A stretch of 64,000 bases of DNA from Caldiserica bacterium UBA646. Its GTDB lineage: Bacteria > Caldisericota > Caldisericia > Caldisericales > Caldisericaceae. The position numbers and the translations under genes are program-made. Numbering within the stretch: the stretch's first letter is position 1; each line of letters starts with the position of its first letter. The notes below the pieces were generated by a model. The model saw only the letters and a list, made by a program, of their open reading frames with translations, had not been told where the DNA came from and did no database searches. The stretch lies in assembly GCA_002299965.1 (NCBI GenBank), contig DBOM01000031.1, forward strand, positions 44,667-108,666. Reading direction: 5' to 3'. Shown piece after piece: positions 43,704-52,697 of this stretch.

Positions 43704-44249
43704 TTATATACTCAGATTTCTCTTTTTGATTGCAGTGAGCGTTACAACTGTGGTAATTGTATCCAATGCCCCTTTGATAAGGTTGAACGGGAGGTTTATT
43801 TTGAATAGGTAGCTTATTAGAGCCGGGCGAGTAATACCCGGGAGAAACAAGGGGACTGCCCAGAAATTTACGGGGATCATTACGAGAGCCATTACTACTG
43901 TTCCTGCAGTAAAGCCTAACAACAATCTTTTTAAATTAATTGTTCTCTTAACGATACTGCCTAACACAATTGCAAAGCTGCTGAGTGCGATGAAATTAAC
44001 AGTTGACCCAAGTAGTCCGCCACTGCCGCCACCTGATGCAAGGAATAAAAGATTTTTTACAAATGCGATAGCAACGCCGTACCACGGACCGAGATATACT
44101 GCACCAATAAGTAGGGGAATATCGCCTAAATCGGTTTTAAGAAATGGGGCTGCAGGAATGAGTGGGAATTCTGTGAAACGCATCAATACAAAGCTTAATG
44201 CTGCAAGGATGCCTGCAAGGATAATACTACGAAGTTTCGTTCGTTTCAT
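43704..44249 (-). CDS. ribU: Riboflavin ECF transporter substrate-binding subunit RibU
   Basis: 181 residues from ATG 44249; a longer ORF start at 44309 lies inside the riboswitch and is not a real start. About six membrane helices. The ECF S-component pattern appears in LGDIPLLIGAVYLGPWYG and the GGGSGGLLGS loop. RibU captures riboflavin and works with shared EcfA/EcfT energising subunits, which are not in this window. Riboflavin specificity rests on the family pattern and, strongly, on the FMN riboswitch directly upstream. Confidence 0.92.
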   Translation of the reverse strand: MKRTKLRSIILAGILAALSFVLMRFTEFPLIPAAPFLKTDLGDIPLLIGAVYLGPWYGVAIAFVKNLLFLASGGGSGGLLGSTVNFIALSSFAIVLGSIVKRTINLKRLLLGFTAGTVVMALVMIPVNFWAVPLFLPGITRPALISYLFKINLPFNLIKGALDTITTVVTLTAIKKRNLSI

Positions 44250-44254
44250 TTTTT

Positions 44255-44394
44255 CCTCCTTCCATCCAGACTTTACTGTCGGCTCTGGTTTTTCACCAGA
44301 TCTGTCCATTATCGGACTCGTGGGCTTCAGGATTTAATCCTTTTACCACCGATTAGGAATCATCATTTTTCAATGACTCACCTTACCCTGGAGG
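44255..44394 (-). ncRNA. FMN riboswitch (RFN element)
   Basis: The minus strand carries the RFN core: GGGTAAGGTG at the 5' side, TCGGTGGTAAA, GAAGCCCACGAG, then CTGGTGAAAAACCAG, AGCCGACAGTAAAGTC and GGATGGAAGGAGG. The first bases CCTCC (44390-44394) complement GGAGG (44255-44259), which is both the P1 3' strand and the ribU Shine-Dalgarno. FMN binding should therefore hide the SD and block translation. No separate terminator hairpin is present, consistent with translational control. Confidence 0.95.
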
Positions 44395-44403
44395 TTAATT
44401 TAT

Positions 44404-44431
44404 ATTATATAAAATTGAAAAAAATATGCAA
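44404..44431 (-). promoter_or_regulatory. ribU promoter
   Basis: Minus strand TTGCAT (44426-44431), 16-bp spacer, TATAAT (44404-44409). The predicted start is just before the first base of the riboswitch. It interleaves with the divergent dprA promoter. Confidence 0.7.
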
Positions 44432-44442
44432 ATAGTTATACT
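44415..44442 (+). promoter_or_regulatory. dprA operon promoter (near-leaderless)
   Basis: TTGAAA (44415-44420), 16-bp spacer, TATACT (44437-44442), 10 nt before ATG 44453. The transcript start should lie only 2-4 nt before that ATG and downstream of the alternative ATG at 44426. Confidence 0.65.
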
Positions 44443-44452
44443 GATTATCGTT

Positions 44453-45475
44453 ATGGATGATAGATTAATTTGGGTAGCGCTTAATCTTTTGCGGGGGAAT
44501 AAACATGGTGAAGAGCTAATAACCATTGCTCTTAATCAATATAAAAATGGGTCCGAGATAACTGTGCCACTATCTCCAAAAGTTTATAGTGACGCTGAAA
44601 AAGAGATTAAAAACGCAGAGAAAGAAGGCATCGAAGTAATAACTATTAATTCCCCAAAATATCCAAAAAGACTAAGAGATATCAAAGACCCTCCTCTTGT
44701 GCTTTATATGAGGGGAGATATTATCGAAGATGATGAAAATGCTATTAGTATTGTCGGCTCAAGAAAGTGCAGCTCATATGGTCGAATGATTGCTGAGGCT
44801 TTCTCTAATGAAATTGCATCAGTGGGTATAACCGTTGTTAGTGGGCTTGCAGAGGGTATAGATACTCTCTCTCACAGGGGCGCGCTTGCAGCTTCCGGAA
44901 GAACTATTGCTGTGTTAGGCTCCGGGATTGATTGCATCTATCCATCTTCCAATAAGAGCTTGGCTGAAAGAATTGTTAAAAGTGGCGCACTGCTTTCAGA
45001 ATTTCCTCTTGGCACAGCGCCGCATAAGTATAATTTTCCTTTTAGGAATCGGATTATAAGTGGCTTATCAATTGCCACTCTTGTTGTTGAAGCCGCTGAG
45101 CATAGCGGGTCTCTTATTACCGCTCGCCTTGCAGCGGAGCAGGGAAGAGATGTGTTTGCCATTCCTGGCGATATCACAAGCGATAAAAGTAAAGGAGCCA
45201 ACCGACTAATACAAGACGGTGTGGTTCCCGTAACATGTGTTGCGGATATCCTGGAATATATCGGTTATAAGATAGAGATAGACACAAAAAAGAAAAAGAG
45301 ATTATCCGATGAAGAAAATTTAATCCTTGATGCTTTAAATAATGACGCTAAAACTGTAGAATCTATTGCTTACGAAACAGCCATTTCTCCCACTAAACTT
45401 GCTTCTATCCTTACCCATATGGAAATTAAGCAGCTTATTAAAAGGACAGCTGGGCGATTCAGAAAATCGCTATGA
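44453..45475 (+). CDS. dprA: DNA-processing protein DprA
   Basis: 340 residues from ATG 44453; ATG 44426 is excluded because it lies upstream of the predicted transcript start. The Rossmann-like core is intact: SIVGSRKCSSYG, GLAEGIDTLSHRGAL, GSGIDCIYPSSN, FPLGTAPHKYNFPFRNRIISGLS and EAAEHSGSLITA. A winged-helix-like C-terminus follows (SDEENLILDAL). DprA loads RecA on incoming single-stranded DNA in transformation. First gene of a tightly overlapping operon with trmFO. Confidence 0.96.
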   Translation: MDDRLIWVALNLLRGNKHGEELITIALNQYKNGSEITVPLSPKVYSDAEKEIKNAEKEGIEVITINSPKYPKRLRDIKDPPLVLYMRGDIIEDDENAISIVGSRKCSSYGRMIAEAFSNEIASVGITVVSGLAEGIDTLSHRGALAASGRTIAVLGSGIDCIYPSSNKSLAERIVKSGALLSEFPLGTAPHKYNFPFRNRIISGLSIATLVVEAAEHSGSLITARLAAEQGRDVFAIPGDITSDKSKGANRLIQDGVVPVTCVADILEYIGYKIEIDTKKKKRLSDEENLILDALNNDAKTVESIAYETAISPTKLASILTHMEIKQLIKRTAGRFRKSL

Positions 45476-46749
45476 AAATAAACGTTATTGGCGGGGGACT
45501 TGCAGGGAGCGAAGCGGCTTTACAAATTGCTAAGCGAGGCATAGAAGTTGATCTCTATGAAATGCGCCCCGAAAAATTAACAGAGGCCCATAAAACAGAT
45601 CTTTTCGCGGAGATTGTCTGTAGCAATTCATTTGGCTCAATGGAGCCAAAGAACCCGCGAGGATTATTAAAGGAAGAAGCATTTTCTCTCGGTTCTGTTC
45701 TTTTGCAGGTGGCCTTGAGAAATAAAGTGCCAGCAGGCAAAGCTCTCGCAGTAGACAGAGAACGGTTTTCAAGGGAAGTTACTTCACTTATTTCCAGCAG
45801 CAGGTATATCAATGTTATAAGGAAAGAAGTGGACAAAATACCTGACGGGATTACAGTTATAGCAACAGGCCCGCTTACTTCTGCTTCTTTTCTTAAAACT
45901 CTCGGCGAGGCACTGGAAACTGAAAATCTTTATTTTTATGATGCGATTTCCCCAATTGTAACGGCTGAATCTCTTGATATGAGCAGGTTGTTTTTTGGCG
46001 GACGATATGGTAAAGGTTCTGATTATCTTAATGCTCCTTTGACAAAAGAAGAGTATGAAATTTTTTATAATGCCCTTGTCAATGCGGAGCAACACTTGCC
46101 CCGTAATTTTGAACGTGGACATTTTTTTGATGCATGTCTGCCTGTCGAGGAGATCGCAAAGAGAGGCAAGGATTCATTGCGTTTCGGTCCACTAAGGCCT
46201 GTTGGCTTCGACAAAAAATATTTTGCAGTGGTTCAGCTCAGAAAAGAAAACATTGAAGGCAGTCTTTATGAACTTGTAGGCTTTCAAACATCCCTTCGGT
46301 ATGGAGAGCAAGAGCGTGTGTTACGGCTGATACCGGGTTTTTGTGACGCTGAGTTTGTGCGTTTTGGGTCTATTCATAAAAATGCGTACATAAAAAGTTC
46401 AGCACTCCTTAAAGATACTTTGCAACTCAAAAAAAATCCACTTGTTTTAATAGCAGGGCAATTGTCAGGTGTTGAGGGGTATGTTGAATCTATTGCTACA
46501 GGTTTGCTTTCTGGCATTAATGCAACGAGAATTGCCTTAAAAAAAGATCCTATATCTATGCAGCGGAATACACTGCTTGGCTCTTTAATTCACTTTATAG
46601 TGGATAATCTCTTGGACACGCCACAGCCAATGAGGGCAAATTTTGGTTTAATTCCGGAAGAATTTCTTAAAATAAACAAATCTGTGCGCCGAGAAAAATT
46701 TATAGAAGAAAGCAAGAAACAGATTGAATCTCTGAAAGAGAGCTTATGA
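45472..46749 (+). CDS. trmFO: tRNA (m5U54) methyltransferase TrmFO, folate/FAD-dependent
   Basis: 425 residues. The FAD motif VIGGGLAGSEAALQIA lies at the N-terminus; YEMRPEK, CSNSFGSM and AGQLSGVEGYVES are TrmFO hallmarks. It methylates U54 of tRNA using methylene-THF and FADH2. ATGA overlaps link it to both dprA upstream and the radical SAM gene downstream. dprA-trmFO adjacency (with topA/xerC) is common in Gram-positive-type genomes. The ATG overlap sets the start. Confidence 0.96.
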   Translation: MKINVIGGGLAGSEAALQIAKRGIEVDLYEMRPEKLTEAHKTDLFAEIVCSNSFGSMEPKNPRGLLKEEAFSLGSVLLQVALRNKVPAGKALAVDRERFSREVTSLISSSRYINVIRKEVDKIPDGITVIATGPLTSASFLKTLGEALETENLYFYDAISPIVTAESLDMSRLFFGGRYGKGSDYLNAPLTKEEYEIFYNALVNAEQHLPRNFERGHFFDACLPVEEIAKRGKDSLRFGPLRPVGFDKKYFAVVQLRKENIEGSLYELVGFQTSLRYGEQERVLRLIPGFCDAEFVRFGSIHKNAYIKSSALLKDTLQLKKNPLVLIAGQLSGVEGYVESIATGLLSGINATRIALKKDPISMQRNTLLGSLIHFIVDNLLDTPQPMRANFGLIPEEFLKINKSVRREKFIEESKKQIESLKESL

Positions 46750-47624
46750 AGGCGGAAGATAAAGTAAAGAAACTTTATGAGCTGTTTTCCCCGTGTTACC
46801 TGTGTCCTTTAAATTGTGGAGTGAAACGAAAAGAAGGCGAAACAGGTTCGTGTGGCGCTGGGAACAGATTAAAAATTTCTTCTTACACTATTTACAAGGG
46901 CGAAGAGCCCCCTCTTGTTGGCAATGTAGGCGCCGGGGCTATTTTTTTTAGTTATTGCAATTTAAAATGTGTATATTGCCAGAATTATAATTTTAGCCAG
47001 CTTTTTTCTGGGAGAGTAATTTCTATAGGCGACCTTGTAAACATTATGCTGGAATTACAAAATAAAGGGGCTGCCAATATAAACCTCATCACTGCGACGC
47101 ATTTTTTCCCGCAGATTGTTGAAGCGCTTTCTATTGCGAAAAGTAAAGGTTTAATGCTTCCCATTGTTTATAATACGAGCGGATATGAATCAGTGGAAGT
47201 CCTGCGACTTTTACATGGTTTTGTCGATATTTATCTCACCGATTTCAGATATGGCACAAATGCTTCGGGCGAAAGATATTCTAAAGTACTCAATTATGTT
47301 GAGATAACCAAATCCGCCGTAAAAGAGATGTATAACCAGGTGGGAAATCTTGTGGTGGATGGCAACGGTATTGCTAAAAAAGGACTTATTGTAAGGCATC
47401 TTCTTTTTCCAAACGGTATCGAGGAGTTGCGAGCAGTTGTTGATTTTGTGGCAAACAGTTTATCAAAAGATGTTTATTTTAGTTTGATGAGCCAGTATGT
47501 GCCTGTTTATCGCGCGAAAGAGTATCCTGAAATAAACAGGAAAATAACCAGAGAAGAGTTTCTTTTAGCTACAAGAGTTGTGCGTGAAGCAGGCATTACA
47601 AATGGATGGATTCAGTATGGATAA
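46746..47624 (+). CDS. PflX-like radical SAM protein (COG1313 type)
   Basis: 292 residues. An N-terminal cysteine cluster (CYLCPLNCGVKR, GSCGAG) precedes the radical SAM motif CNLKCVYCQN near residue 77. The rest of the SAM barrel is recognisable (NLITATHF, YNTSGYES, IYLTDFRYG, VRHLLFPN). Proteins of this group resemble pyruvate formate-lyase activases but their targets are unproven. It starts in an ATGA overlap with trmFO and ends the operon. Confidence 0.85.
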   Translation: MKAEDKVKKLYELFSPCYLCPLNCGVKRKEGETGSCGAGNRLKISSYTIYKGEEPPLVGNVGAGAIFFSYCNLKCVYCQNYNFSQLFSGRVISIGDLVNIMLELQNKGAANINLITATHFFPQIVEALSIAKSKGLMLPIVYNTSGYESVEVLRLLHGFVDIYLTDFRYGTNASGERYSKVLNYVEITKSAVKEMYNQVGNLVVDGNGIAKKGLIVRHLLFPNGIEELRAVVDFVANSLSKDVYFSLMSQYVPVYRAKEYPEINRKITREEFLLATRVVREAGITNGWIQYG

Positions 47625-47702
47625 TTTTTATGGCGAAAAGAGATTAATTTTTGATTTTTGTTATACTTTACTAAAGCAACTTACAAGAAGGAGGAAGGTG
47701 AT

Positions 47703-48773
47703 ATGAAGAAAATTATTAGATTTATTATTAAAGTAATTCTTGTAGTGGTCATTGTATTCGGGGGATTCCTTTTATACTCTACAGTGACGGAGTACAAACC
47801 AGCTGAAGTGGAGAACAGCGTTGTGCTAAGTAGAGGTGAAAATTCATCGCCCATTCTTCCTGAATTTTCTATACTTACCTGGAATATAGGATATACGTCG
47901 CTGGGTAAAGAGGCGGATTTTTTTATGGATGGAGGAACCCAGTCACGAGCGGCATCTAAAGAAGTTGTTGAAAAACACCTGGAGAATATAATTAACAAAG
48001 TACAATCGTATGATGCCGATTTTATCTTTATTCAAGAAGTTGACGAAAAGGCATTTAAAAGCTACAATGTTCCGGAGCTAGATGTGTTTGTTGATAATTT
48101 TTCGGACTATTCAATTGATTATGCACAGAATTATGCTGTATTCTGGGTGCCTGTCCCGTTAACGCACCCGATGGGTGGTGTCAAAGCGGGGATGGCCACT
48201 CTTTCTAAAAATACCCCTCTCGTTTCTGGGCGCTATTCTCTTCCCGGGAGTTATTCCTGGCCCACTTCTATATTTCAGCTTGATAGGTGTGTCATAGTGA
48301 ATCGCTACCAGATGGGTGAAACGGGAAAAGAGCTTGTTTTAGTTAATATCCATCTTTCTGCTTTTGATAAAGGCGGCTTTATTCGTGAACAGCAACTTGA
48401 TTTTTTGAAGACGATGATGCTTGAAGAATACAATCAGGGAAACTATGTTGTTGTAGGCGGCGACTGGAATAATATTATGACTCCAAATTTTTCATCTCAT
48501 ACTTATACTACCAGCGAAGAAGATCTCTGGGCATACCAACAGCTCCCGTCCGATTGGACACCGGTTGGCTGGGAATGGGGATATGATGCAACTGTTCCTA
48601 CGAACAGATCAAATGAAAAGCCGTATGTCGAAGGAGAAAATTTTACCACCAATATTGATGCATTTATTGTTTCCCCAAATTTGGAAATAGAAGAAGTGCG
48701 GGGCGAAAATTTGCATTTTGCTGATAGCGACCACAATCCTGTTTTAATAAAGGTGAAGGCAAAAAGCCCTTAA
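47703..48773 (+). CDS. Endonuclease/exonuclease/phosphatase family protein, membrane-anchored
   Basis: 356 residues from ATG 47703 after SD AAGGAGGAAGGTG; the longer reading from TTG 47658 includes that SD and is unlikely. Residues 5-25 form one N-terminal membrane anchor, so the catalytic domain is outside. The EEP fold motifs are LTWNIGY, FIQEVDEKAF, VVVGGDWNN and the final ADSDHNPVLIKV. Such enzymes cut phosphodiesters in nucleic acids or lipids; the substrate is unknown. Its TAA shares TTAA with the convergent udk stop. Confidence 0.88.
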   Translation: MKKIIRFIIKVILVVVIVFGGFLLYSTVTEYKPAEVENSVVLSRGENSSPILPEFSILTWNIGYTSLGKEADFFMDGGTQSRAASKEVVEKHLENIINKVQSYDADFIFIQEVDEKAFKSYNVPELDVFVDNFSDYSIDYAQNYAVFWVPVPLTHPMGGVKAGMATLSKNTPLVSGRYSLPGSYSWPTSIFQLDRCVIVNRYQMGETGKELVLVNIHLSAFDKGGFIREQQLDFLKTMMLEEYNQGNYVVVGGDWNNIMTPNFSSHTYTTSEEDLWAYQQLPSDWTPVGWEWGYDATVPTNRSNEKPYVEGENFTTNIDAFIVSPNLEIEEVRGENLHFADSDHNPVLIKVKAKSP

Positions 48774-49423
48774 TTTTTCTTTTTATTATATTCTTTTAGA
48801 AACGACTTAATTTTTGATATTATTATGTCCATTGCAATTTTGTTGTGACCTCCACGCGGTATGATGAGGTCGGCAAATCTTTTTGTTGGTTCTACAAATT
48901 GAATATGCATTGGGCGTACCGTAGTTAAATATTGATTTGTTACAGATTCAAGAGTTCTTTCTCTTTCCAGTACATCTCTTTGCATACGGCGTATGATACG
49001 TACATCAGGATCGGCATCTACGAAAATTTTGATATCAAACATATTTCTTAACTCTTCGTCGTAAAAAAGGAGTATTCCTTCCACGATAACTATTGGGGTT
49101 GGACAGAGGTGCACCTTTGCTTCTGTTCTTTTGTACATATCGAACGAATAGACGGGTATTTCTATACACTTGCCTTTTTTCAATGTTTTTAGTTGATTCT
49201 TTAAAAGCTCTAAATCAAAAGCATTAGGGTGGTCATAGTTGATCTTTTTTCTTTGTGTCAGGGAAAGTTCCGGGAAATCTTTGTAGTATGAGTCCATCGC
49301 AATAATTGCAGCTTTTTCTTTTCCAAAGCTTTTTTGAATTATTTCTGAAATGGTGGTTTTTCCGGATCCAGTGCCTCCGGCAACTCCAATAAATTTAGGC
49401 CAACTTGCTTTTTTAGCTTTCAA
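48770..49423 (-). CDS. udk: Uridine kinase
   Basis: 217 residues. The P-loop GVAGGTGSGKTTISE, the AMDSYYKDF segment and YDHPNAFDLELL are typical of uridine/cytidine kinases, and VEGILLFYDEELR gives the Walker B-like strand. It phosphorylates uridine and cytidine for pyrimidine salvage. The start is TTG 49423 behind a purine-rich AAAAGGAG about 10 nt away; no ATG is close. Monocistronic, ending in a shared TTAA with the convergent gene. Confidence 0.95.
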   Translation of the reverse strand: MKAKKASWPKFIGVAGGTGSGKTTISEIIQKSFGKEKAAIIAMDSYYKDFPELSLTQRKKINYDHPNAFDLELLKNQLKTLKKGKCIEIPVYSFDMYKRTEAKVHLCPTPIVIVEGILLFYDEELRNMFDIKIFVDADPDVRIIRRMQRDVLERERTLESVTNQYLTTVRPMHIQFVEPTKRFADLIIPRGGHNKIAMDIIISKIKSFLKEYNKKKN

Positions 49424-49524
49424 TTCTTCTATTCTCCTTTTAACGGTATTTTTACTGTTTAGACAAATTTTATTGAGAATTGATTTTTATGCAAATTGTT
49501 TTTATAATCTATCGGAGGTGAATT

Positions 49525-50901
49525 GTGGATATTGAATATAAAACAAAAAATGCTTGGACTAAGTTAAACAGAAAAGAAGTTATGGATTTTTCAGAGCAGT
49601 ACAGGCAGTTTGTTACTGCTTGTAAGACAGAGCGGGAAACTGTAGAATTTGTGCAGGAACAGGCTGTTAGGCGTGGCTACGTTGATCTATTTTCCGACGA
49701 GTACAAAGGAGGAGATTTTTTAGCGATAAATGACAATAAAAACATCTTACTCTTTAAAGAAGGCAAAGTTCCGATAGAGAAAGGAATCAATTTTGTTGTT
49801 GCTCATATTGATTCCCCGCGCATTGATGTCAAGCAGAACCCTTTGTATGAAGGTGCTGATATAGCCATGTTTAAAACTCATTACTACGGCGGAATAAAAA
49901 AATATCAATGGGTTACAGTGCCGCTTGCCTTGCATGGCGTAATCATCTTAAAAAACGGAGAAAAACTTTCTGTTTCAATTGGCGAATCAGCAGATGATCC
50001 TGTATTTATGATTTCGGATCTGCTCCCTCATCTTGCAAAGAAGCAAATGGAAAAACCCATCAAAGAGGCAATAGTTGGCGAAGCACTTGATCCGGTTGTC
50101 GGAAGTATTCCTGTTGAAGACGAGAAAGAAAAAAGCAGGGTGAAAAAATATATCCTGAACTTACTCCACGACAAATATGGAATTATTGAAGAGGATTTTA
50201 TTTCCTCGGAGCTTACATTTGTTCCGGCGGGGTCAGCGCGAGACGTGGGGTTTGATAATAGTATTTTAATGGGGTACGGGCATGATGATAAAATATGCGC
50301 GTACACTGCCTATTGTGGTTTGTTTGATTCAAGCAATTTGGATAAATCTGCAATGGTACTTCTTATGGATAAGGAAGAAACCGGCAGCGATGGCATTACC
50401 GGATCTCAAAGTGATTTCCTTGAATATGTGATTGAAAAATATATAAAAATGAAAAGGATAAAGGATTTATCTGCGAGAGATGTGTTCCACCGCTCTTTTT
50501 CTCTGTCGGCTGATGTGAATGCGGCAATTGACCCTCTTTATAAGGACGTTTTTGAAGAACAGAATGCGGCAATGTTTGGCCATGGAATTGTTATGACAAA
50601 ATATACAGGTTCTGGCGGAAAATACAGCTCGAGTGATGCATCTGCCGAGCTTGTGTACCTTGTAAGAAATTTATTCAACCAATGCAATATTCCCTGGCAG
50701 ATAGGAGAATTGGGTAAAGTGGATATCGGAGGCGGTGGCACAATTGCTAAATTTATGGCAAAACGTGGCATAGCAACAGTTGATGCAGGACCTGCTTTGC
50801 TTTCAATGCATGCTCCATTCGAGCTTGCCTCAAAGGCAGATATTTATTCCTCTTATCTTGCGTATAAAGCTTTCCTGGGAAAATTTACATCTAAGAAATG
50901 A
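49525..50901 (+). CDS. M18 family aminopeptidase
   Basis: 458 residues. Metal-binding and catalytic blocks of the M18 family: VAHIDSPRIDVKQNP (first His-Asp), DKEETGSDGITGSQS (Glu-Glu), LSADVNAAIDP and a final MHAPFELASKAD with a metal histidine. These dodecameric zinc enzymes remove N-terminal, often acidic, residues. GTG start with SD CGGAGGTG 4 nt away. It overlaps the following membrane-protein gene by ATGA. Confidence 0.94.
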   Translation: MDIEYKTKNAWTKLNRKEVMDFSEQYRQFVTACKTERETVEFVQEQAVRRGYVDLFSDEYKGGDFLAINDNKNILLFKEGKVPIEKGINFVVAHIDSPRIDVKQNPLYEGADIAMFKTHYYGGIKKYQWVTVPLALHGVIILKNGEKLSVSIGESADDPVFMISDLLPHLAKKQMEKPIKEAIVGEALDPVVGSIPVEDEKEKSRVKKYILNLLHDKYGIIEEDFISSELTFVPAGSARDVGFDNSILMGYGHDDKICAYTAYCGLFDSSNLDKSAMVLLMDKEETGSDGITGSQSDFLEYVIEKYIKMKRIKDLSARDVFHRSFSLSADVNAAIDPLYKDVFEEQNAAMFGHGIVMTKYTGSGGKYSSSDASAELVYLVRNLFNQCNIPWQIGELGKVDIGGGGTIAKFMAKRGIATVDAGPALLSMHAPFELASKADIYSSYLAYKAFLGKFTSKK

Positions 50902-51839
50902 AAAAAGGAATTTCTCTTATAGGGTTGAGCATTATATTTGGCACTCTTTTGGGATGGGCAGAGGAAGCAATTCCTCTTCTCAACTTAGGGGAATGGAACA
51001 TCATCGATATTCCCTTCGCTGCCTTTCTGCTTTCTCTTTTTCTTGTGCTTTTATTTATTTCTCTTTCTAAGAATTTTATTGTTGGCACCACGACGGCAGT
51101 ATTGTATGCAGCATCTTTCTTGGGCATTAAGCTATTCCTTCGTTTTCACACTGCTTACTCTTTATTTTCACAGGATAGAATTGTTTTTTTAGCAATACTA
51201 CTATTTTTTTCTGTCGTATCTATTGTTTTTTTGAGTGTCGGGCGAGATTATATCGCACGACATGTCAAGGAAATTTCGAATGTAAAGGGAAAAGCCAGGA
51301 TTGATCTGGCGTTTCCTATAATATTTTTTCTTTTTGCCCTTCTCATATCCAGTATAACTGTAGTTTTAGAGGGGAATGCTATACTTATACTTCCCCCTTT
51401 CTTAAATTTTCTTACAGTAGTTGTCATATTAGCTTCTTTGCTTACTATATTTTCATTTAACGAGATATCCGGATTTTTTATTGGATTTTTTTCTATCTCT
51501 ATTTATTTTTTATTGAGCAGATTTGTAAATAATGGTTTTGATGTGCAAAGCATTATGGTTTTCGAAAAGGTGTTTTTTTCCGTTGTTCTTCTATATTCTG
51601 CGGTTTTTGGGTTATTTGCGCTGCTTCTTGGGCGGAGCAGCAGAATTTTTCTTTTCTCTATTTTGTGCAAAAGAGCAATTCAACAGGAAAATGCAGTTGT
51701 TCCTCCTCCTTCTGATGAGGGAGAACAACACAATACTGCGGGAACTGTAGAGGACGAGGAAGTTGACGAGGAAGAAACCGTTGATTCTACCCAAGAATCA
51801 ACTTTATCTTCCGGGAAAGAAGACAACAAGAACAAGTAA
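50898..51839 (+). CDS. Polytopic membrane protein with acidic C-terminal tail
   Basis: 313 residues with about seven to eight membrane helices up to residue 265. A low-complexity acidic tail (EDEEVDEEETVD) ends in SSGKEDNKNK. I recognise no family. It is coupled by ATGA to the M18 aminopeptidase and ends about 110 bp before rpsF, which has its own promoter. The tail is probably cytoplasmic and disordered; function unknown. Confidence 0.75.
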   Translation: MKKGISLIGLSIIFGTLLGWAEEAIPLLNLGEWNIIDIPFAAFLLSLFLVLLFISLSKNFIVGTTTAVLYAASFLGIKLFLRFHTAYSLFSQDRIVFLAILLFFSVVSIVFLSVGRDYIARHVKEISNVKGKARIDLAFPIIFFLFALLISSITVVLEGNAILILPPFLNFLTVVVILASLLTIFSFNEISGFFIGFFSISIYFLLSRFVNNGFDVQSIMVFEKVFFSVVLLYSAVFGLFALLLGRSSRIFLFSILCKRAIQQENAVVPPPSDEGEQHNTAGTVEDEEVDEEETVDSTQESTLSSGKEDNKNK

Positions 51840-51854
51840 AAATTCATCTGCAAC

Positions 51855-51882
51855 TTGATTAAAATAGAAAAAGAAATATAAT
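51855..51882 (+). promoter_or_regulatory. Promoter of rpsF-ssb-rpsR-rplI-dnaB operon
   Basis: TTGATT (51855-51860), 16-bp spacer, TATAAT (51877-51882). The leader holds a perfect 7-bp hairpin CTTTGTT/AACAAAG with a GAAAA loop at 51905-51923, before SD GGGAGGT. The known S6:S18-binding leader motif was not recognised in it. Confidence 0.65.
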
Positions 51883-51949
51883 TCCTAATGCTAAATAACT
51901 CTTTCTTTGTTGAAAAAACAAAGCAAAAGACCAAAGGGAGGTATAATAG

Positions 51950-52297
51950 ATGGGTTATTACGAAATGCTTTACATTTTATCTGCTTCAGTTTCAGACGAA
52001 GAAATTGAAGAAATGATAGACAAAATTAACAAATTTATTCAAAGCAAAGACGGTCGAGTAGTCGATGAGAAGAGATGGGGCAAAAGAAACCTTGCTTATC
52101 CTATTGCAAAAAACGACACAGGTTATTATGTCTTATCCCATGTGGAAATCCCAACAGCTGCTGTGAGCGATATTAAACACCTGGTGAAGATAAATGAAAA
52201 TTTGTTTCGTGTTATGATTGTTAAAAAGGAGCGTCCTGTTGTAAAGGAAAGTTCCACTGAGAAGGAGGCAGAAAAAGAAAATGGCGGATCTGAATAG
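51950..52297 (+). CDS. rpsF: 30S ribosomal protein S6
   Basis: 115 residues, normal length. The start MGYYEMLYILSAS and the block EKRWGKRNLAYPIAKNDTGYYV are diagnostic. S6 binds 16S rRNA as a pair with S18, encoded two genes on. A strong SD GGGAGGT lies upstream. The C-terminal Glu-rich tail (KEAEKENGGSE) overlaps the ssb start by 17 bp. First gene of the conserved S6-SSB-S18-L9-DnaB operon. Confidence 0.97.
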   Translation: MGYYEMLYILSASVSDEEIEEMIDKINKFIQSKDGRVVDEKRWGKRNLAYPIAKNDTGYYVLSHVEIPTAAVSDIKHLVKINENLFRVMIVKKERPVVKESSTEKEAEKENGGSE

Positions 52298-52685
52298 AGT
52301 TTTTCTTACCGGCAGACTTGTAGCTGACCCTGATGTGAAATATACTCCTTCGGGAGCTCAGGTAGCTCAATTCCGTATTGCCGTGAATAGGTCGTACAAA
52401 AAAAAAGACTCAGATGAGTGGTTTCAAGAATCTTTCTTTGTAACCATAGTGACGTGGAGCAAACTTGCTGAAAAAGTAGAAAAAAACTTTAAGAAAGGCG
52501 ATTTGGTTCTTGTTGAAGGAAGGTTAAATATCAGAAGCTATGAAGTTGAAGGCGTCAAGAAATGGGTTACTGATATTACTGCTAATAGTGTTTCGTTTTT
52601 GCCGAGAAATAGGCCTGGTGGCGATGTGAAAGAGAATCATAAAGAAGTGTCCGGTGATTCAGATATCGAAGTACCTTTTTCCTAA
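52281..52685 (+). CDS. ssb: Single-stranded DNA-binding protein
   Basis: 134 residues. The OB-fold begins LNRVFLTGRLVADPDVKY; SYKKKDSDEWFQESFF and GDLVLVEGRLNIRSYE follow. A short acidic linker ends in the conserved tip DIEVPFS, a variant of the DIPF partner-recruiting tail with one extra residue after Phe. The start lies 17 bp inside rpsF with GAGAAGGAGG upstream as SD. Between rpsF and rpsR as in many bacteria. Confidence 0.97.
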   Translation: MADLNRVFLTGRLVADPDVKYTPSGAQVAQFRIAVNRSYKKKDSDEWFQESFFVTIVTWSKLAEKVEKNFKKGDLVLVEGRLNIRSYEVEGVKKWVTDITANSVSFLPRNRPGGDVKENHKEVSGDSDIEVPFS

Positions 52686-52697
52686 GAGGAGGATTAA

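Noticed and set aside
44250..44309. N-terminal extension of RibU
   Set aside because: It is translated from the FMN riboswitch itself; the SD and family start support 44249.
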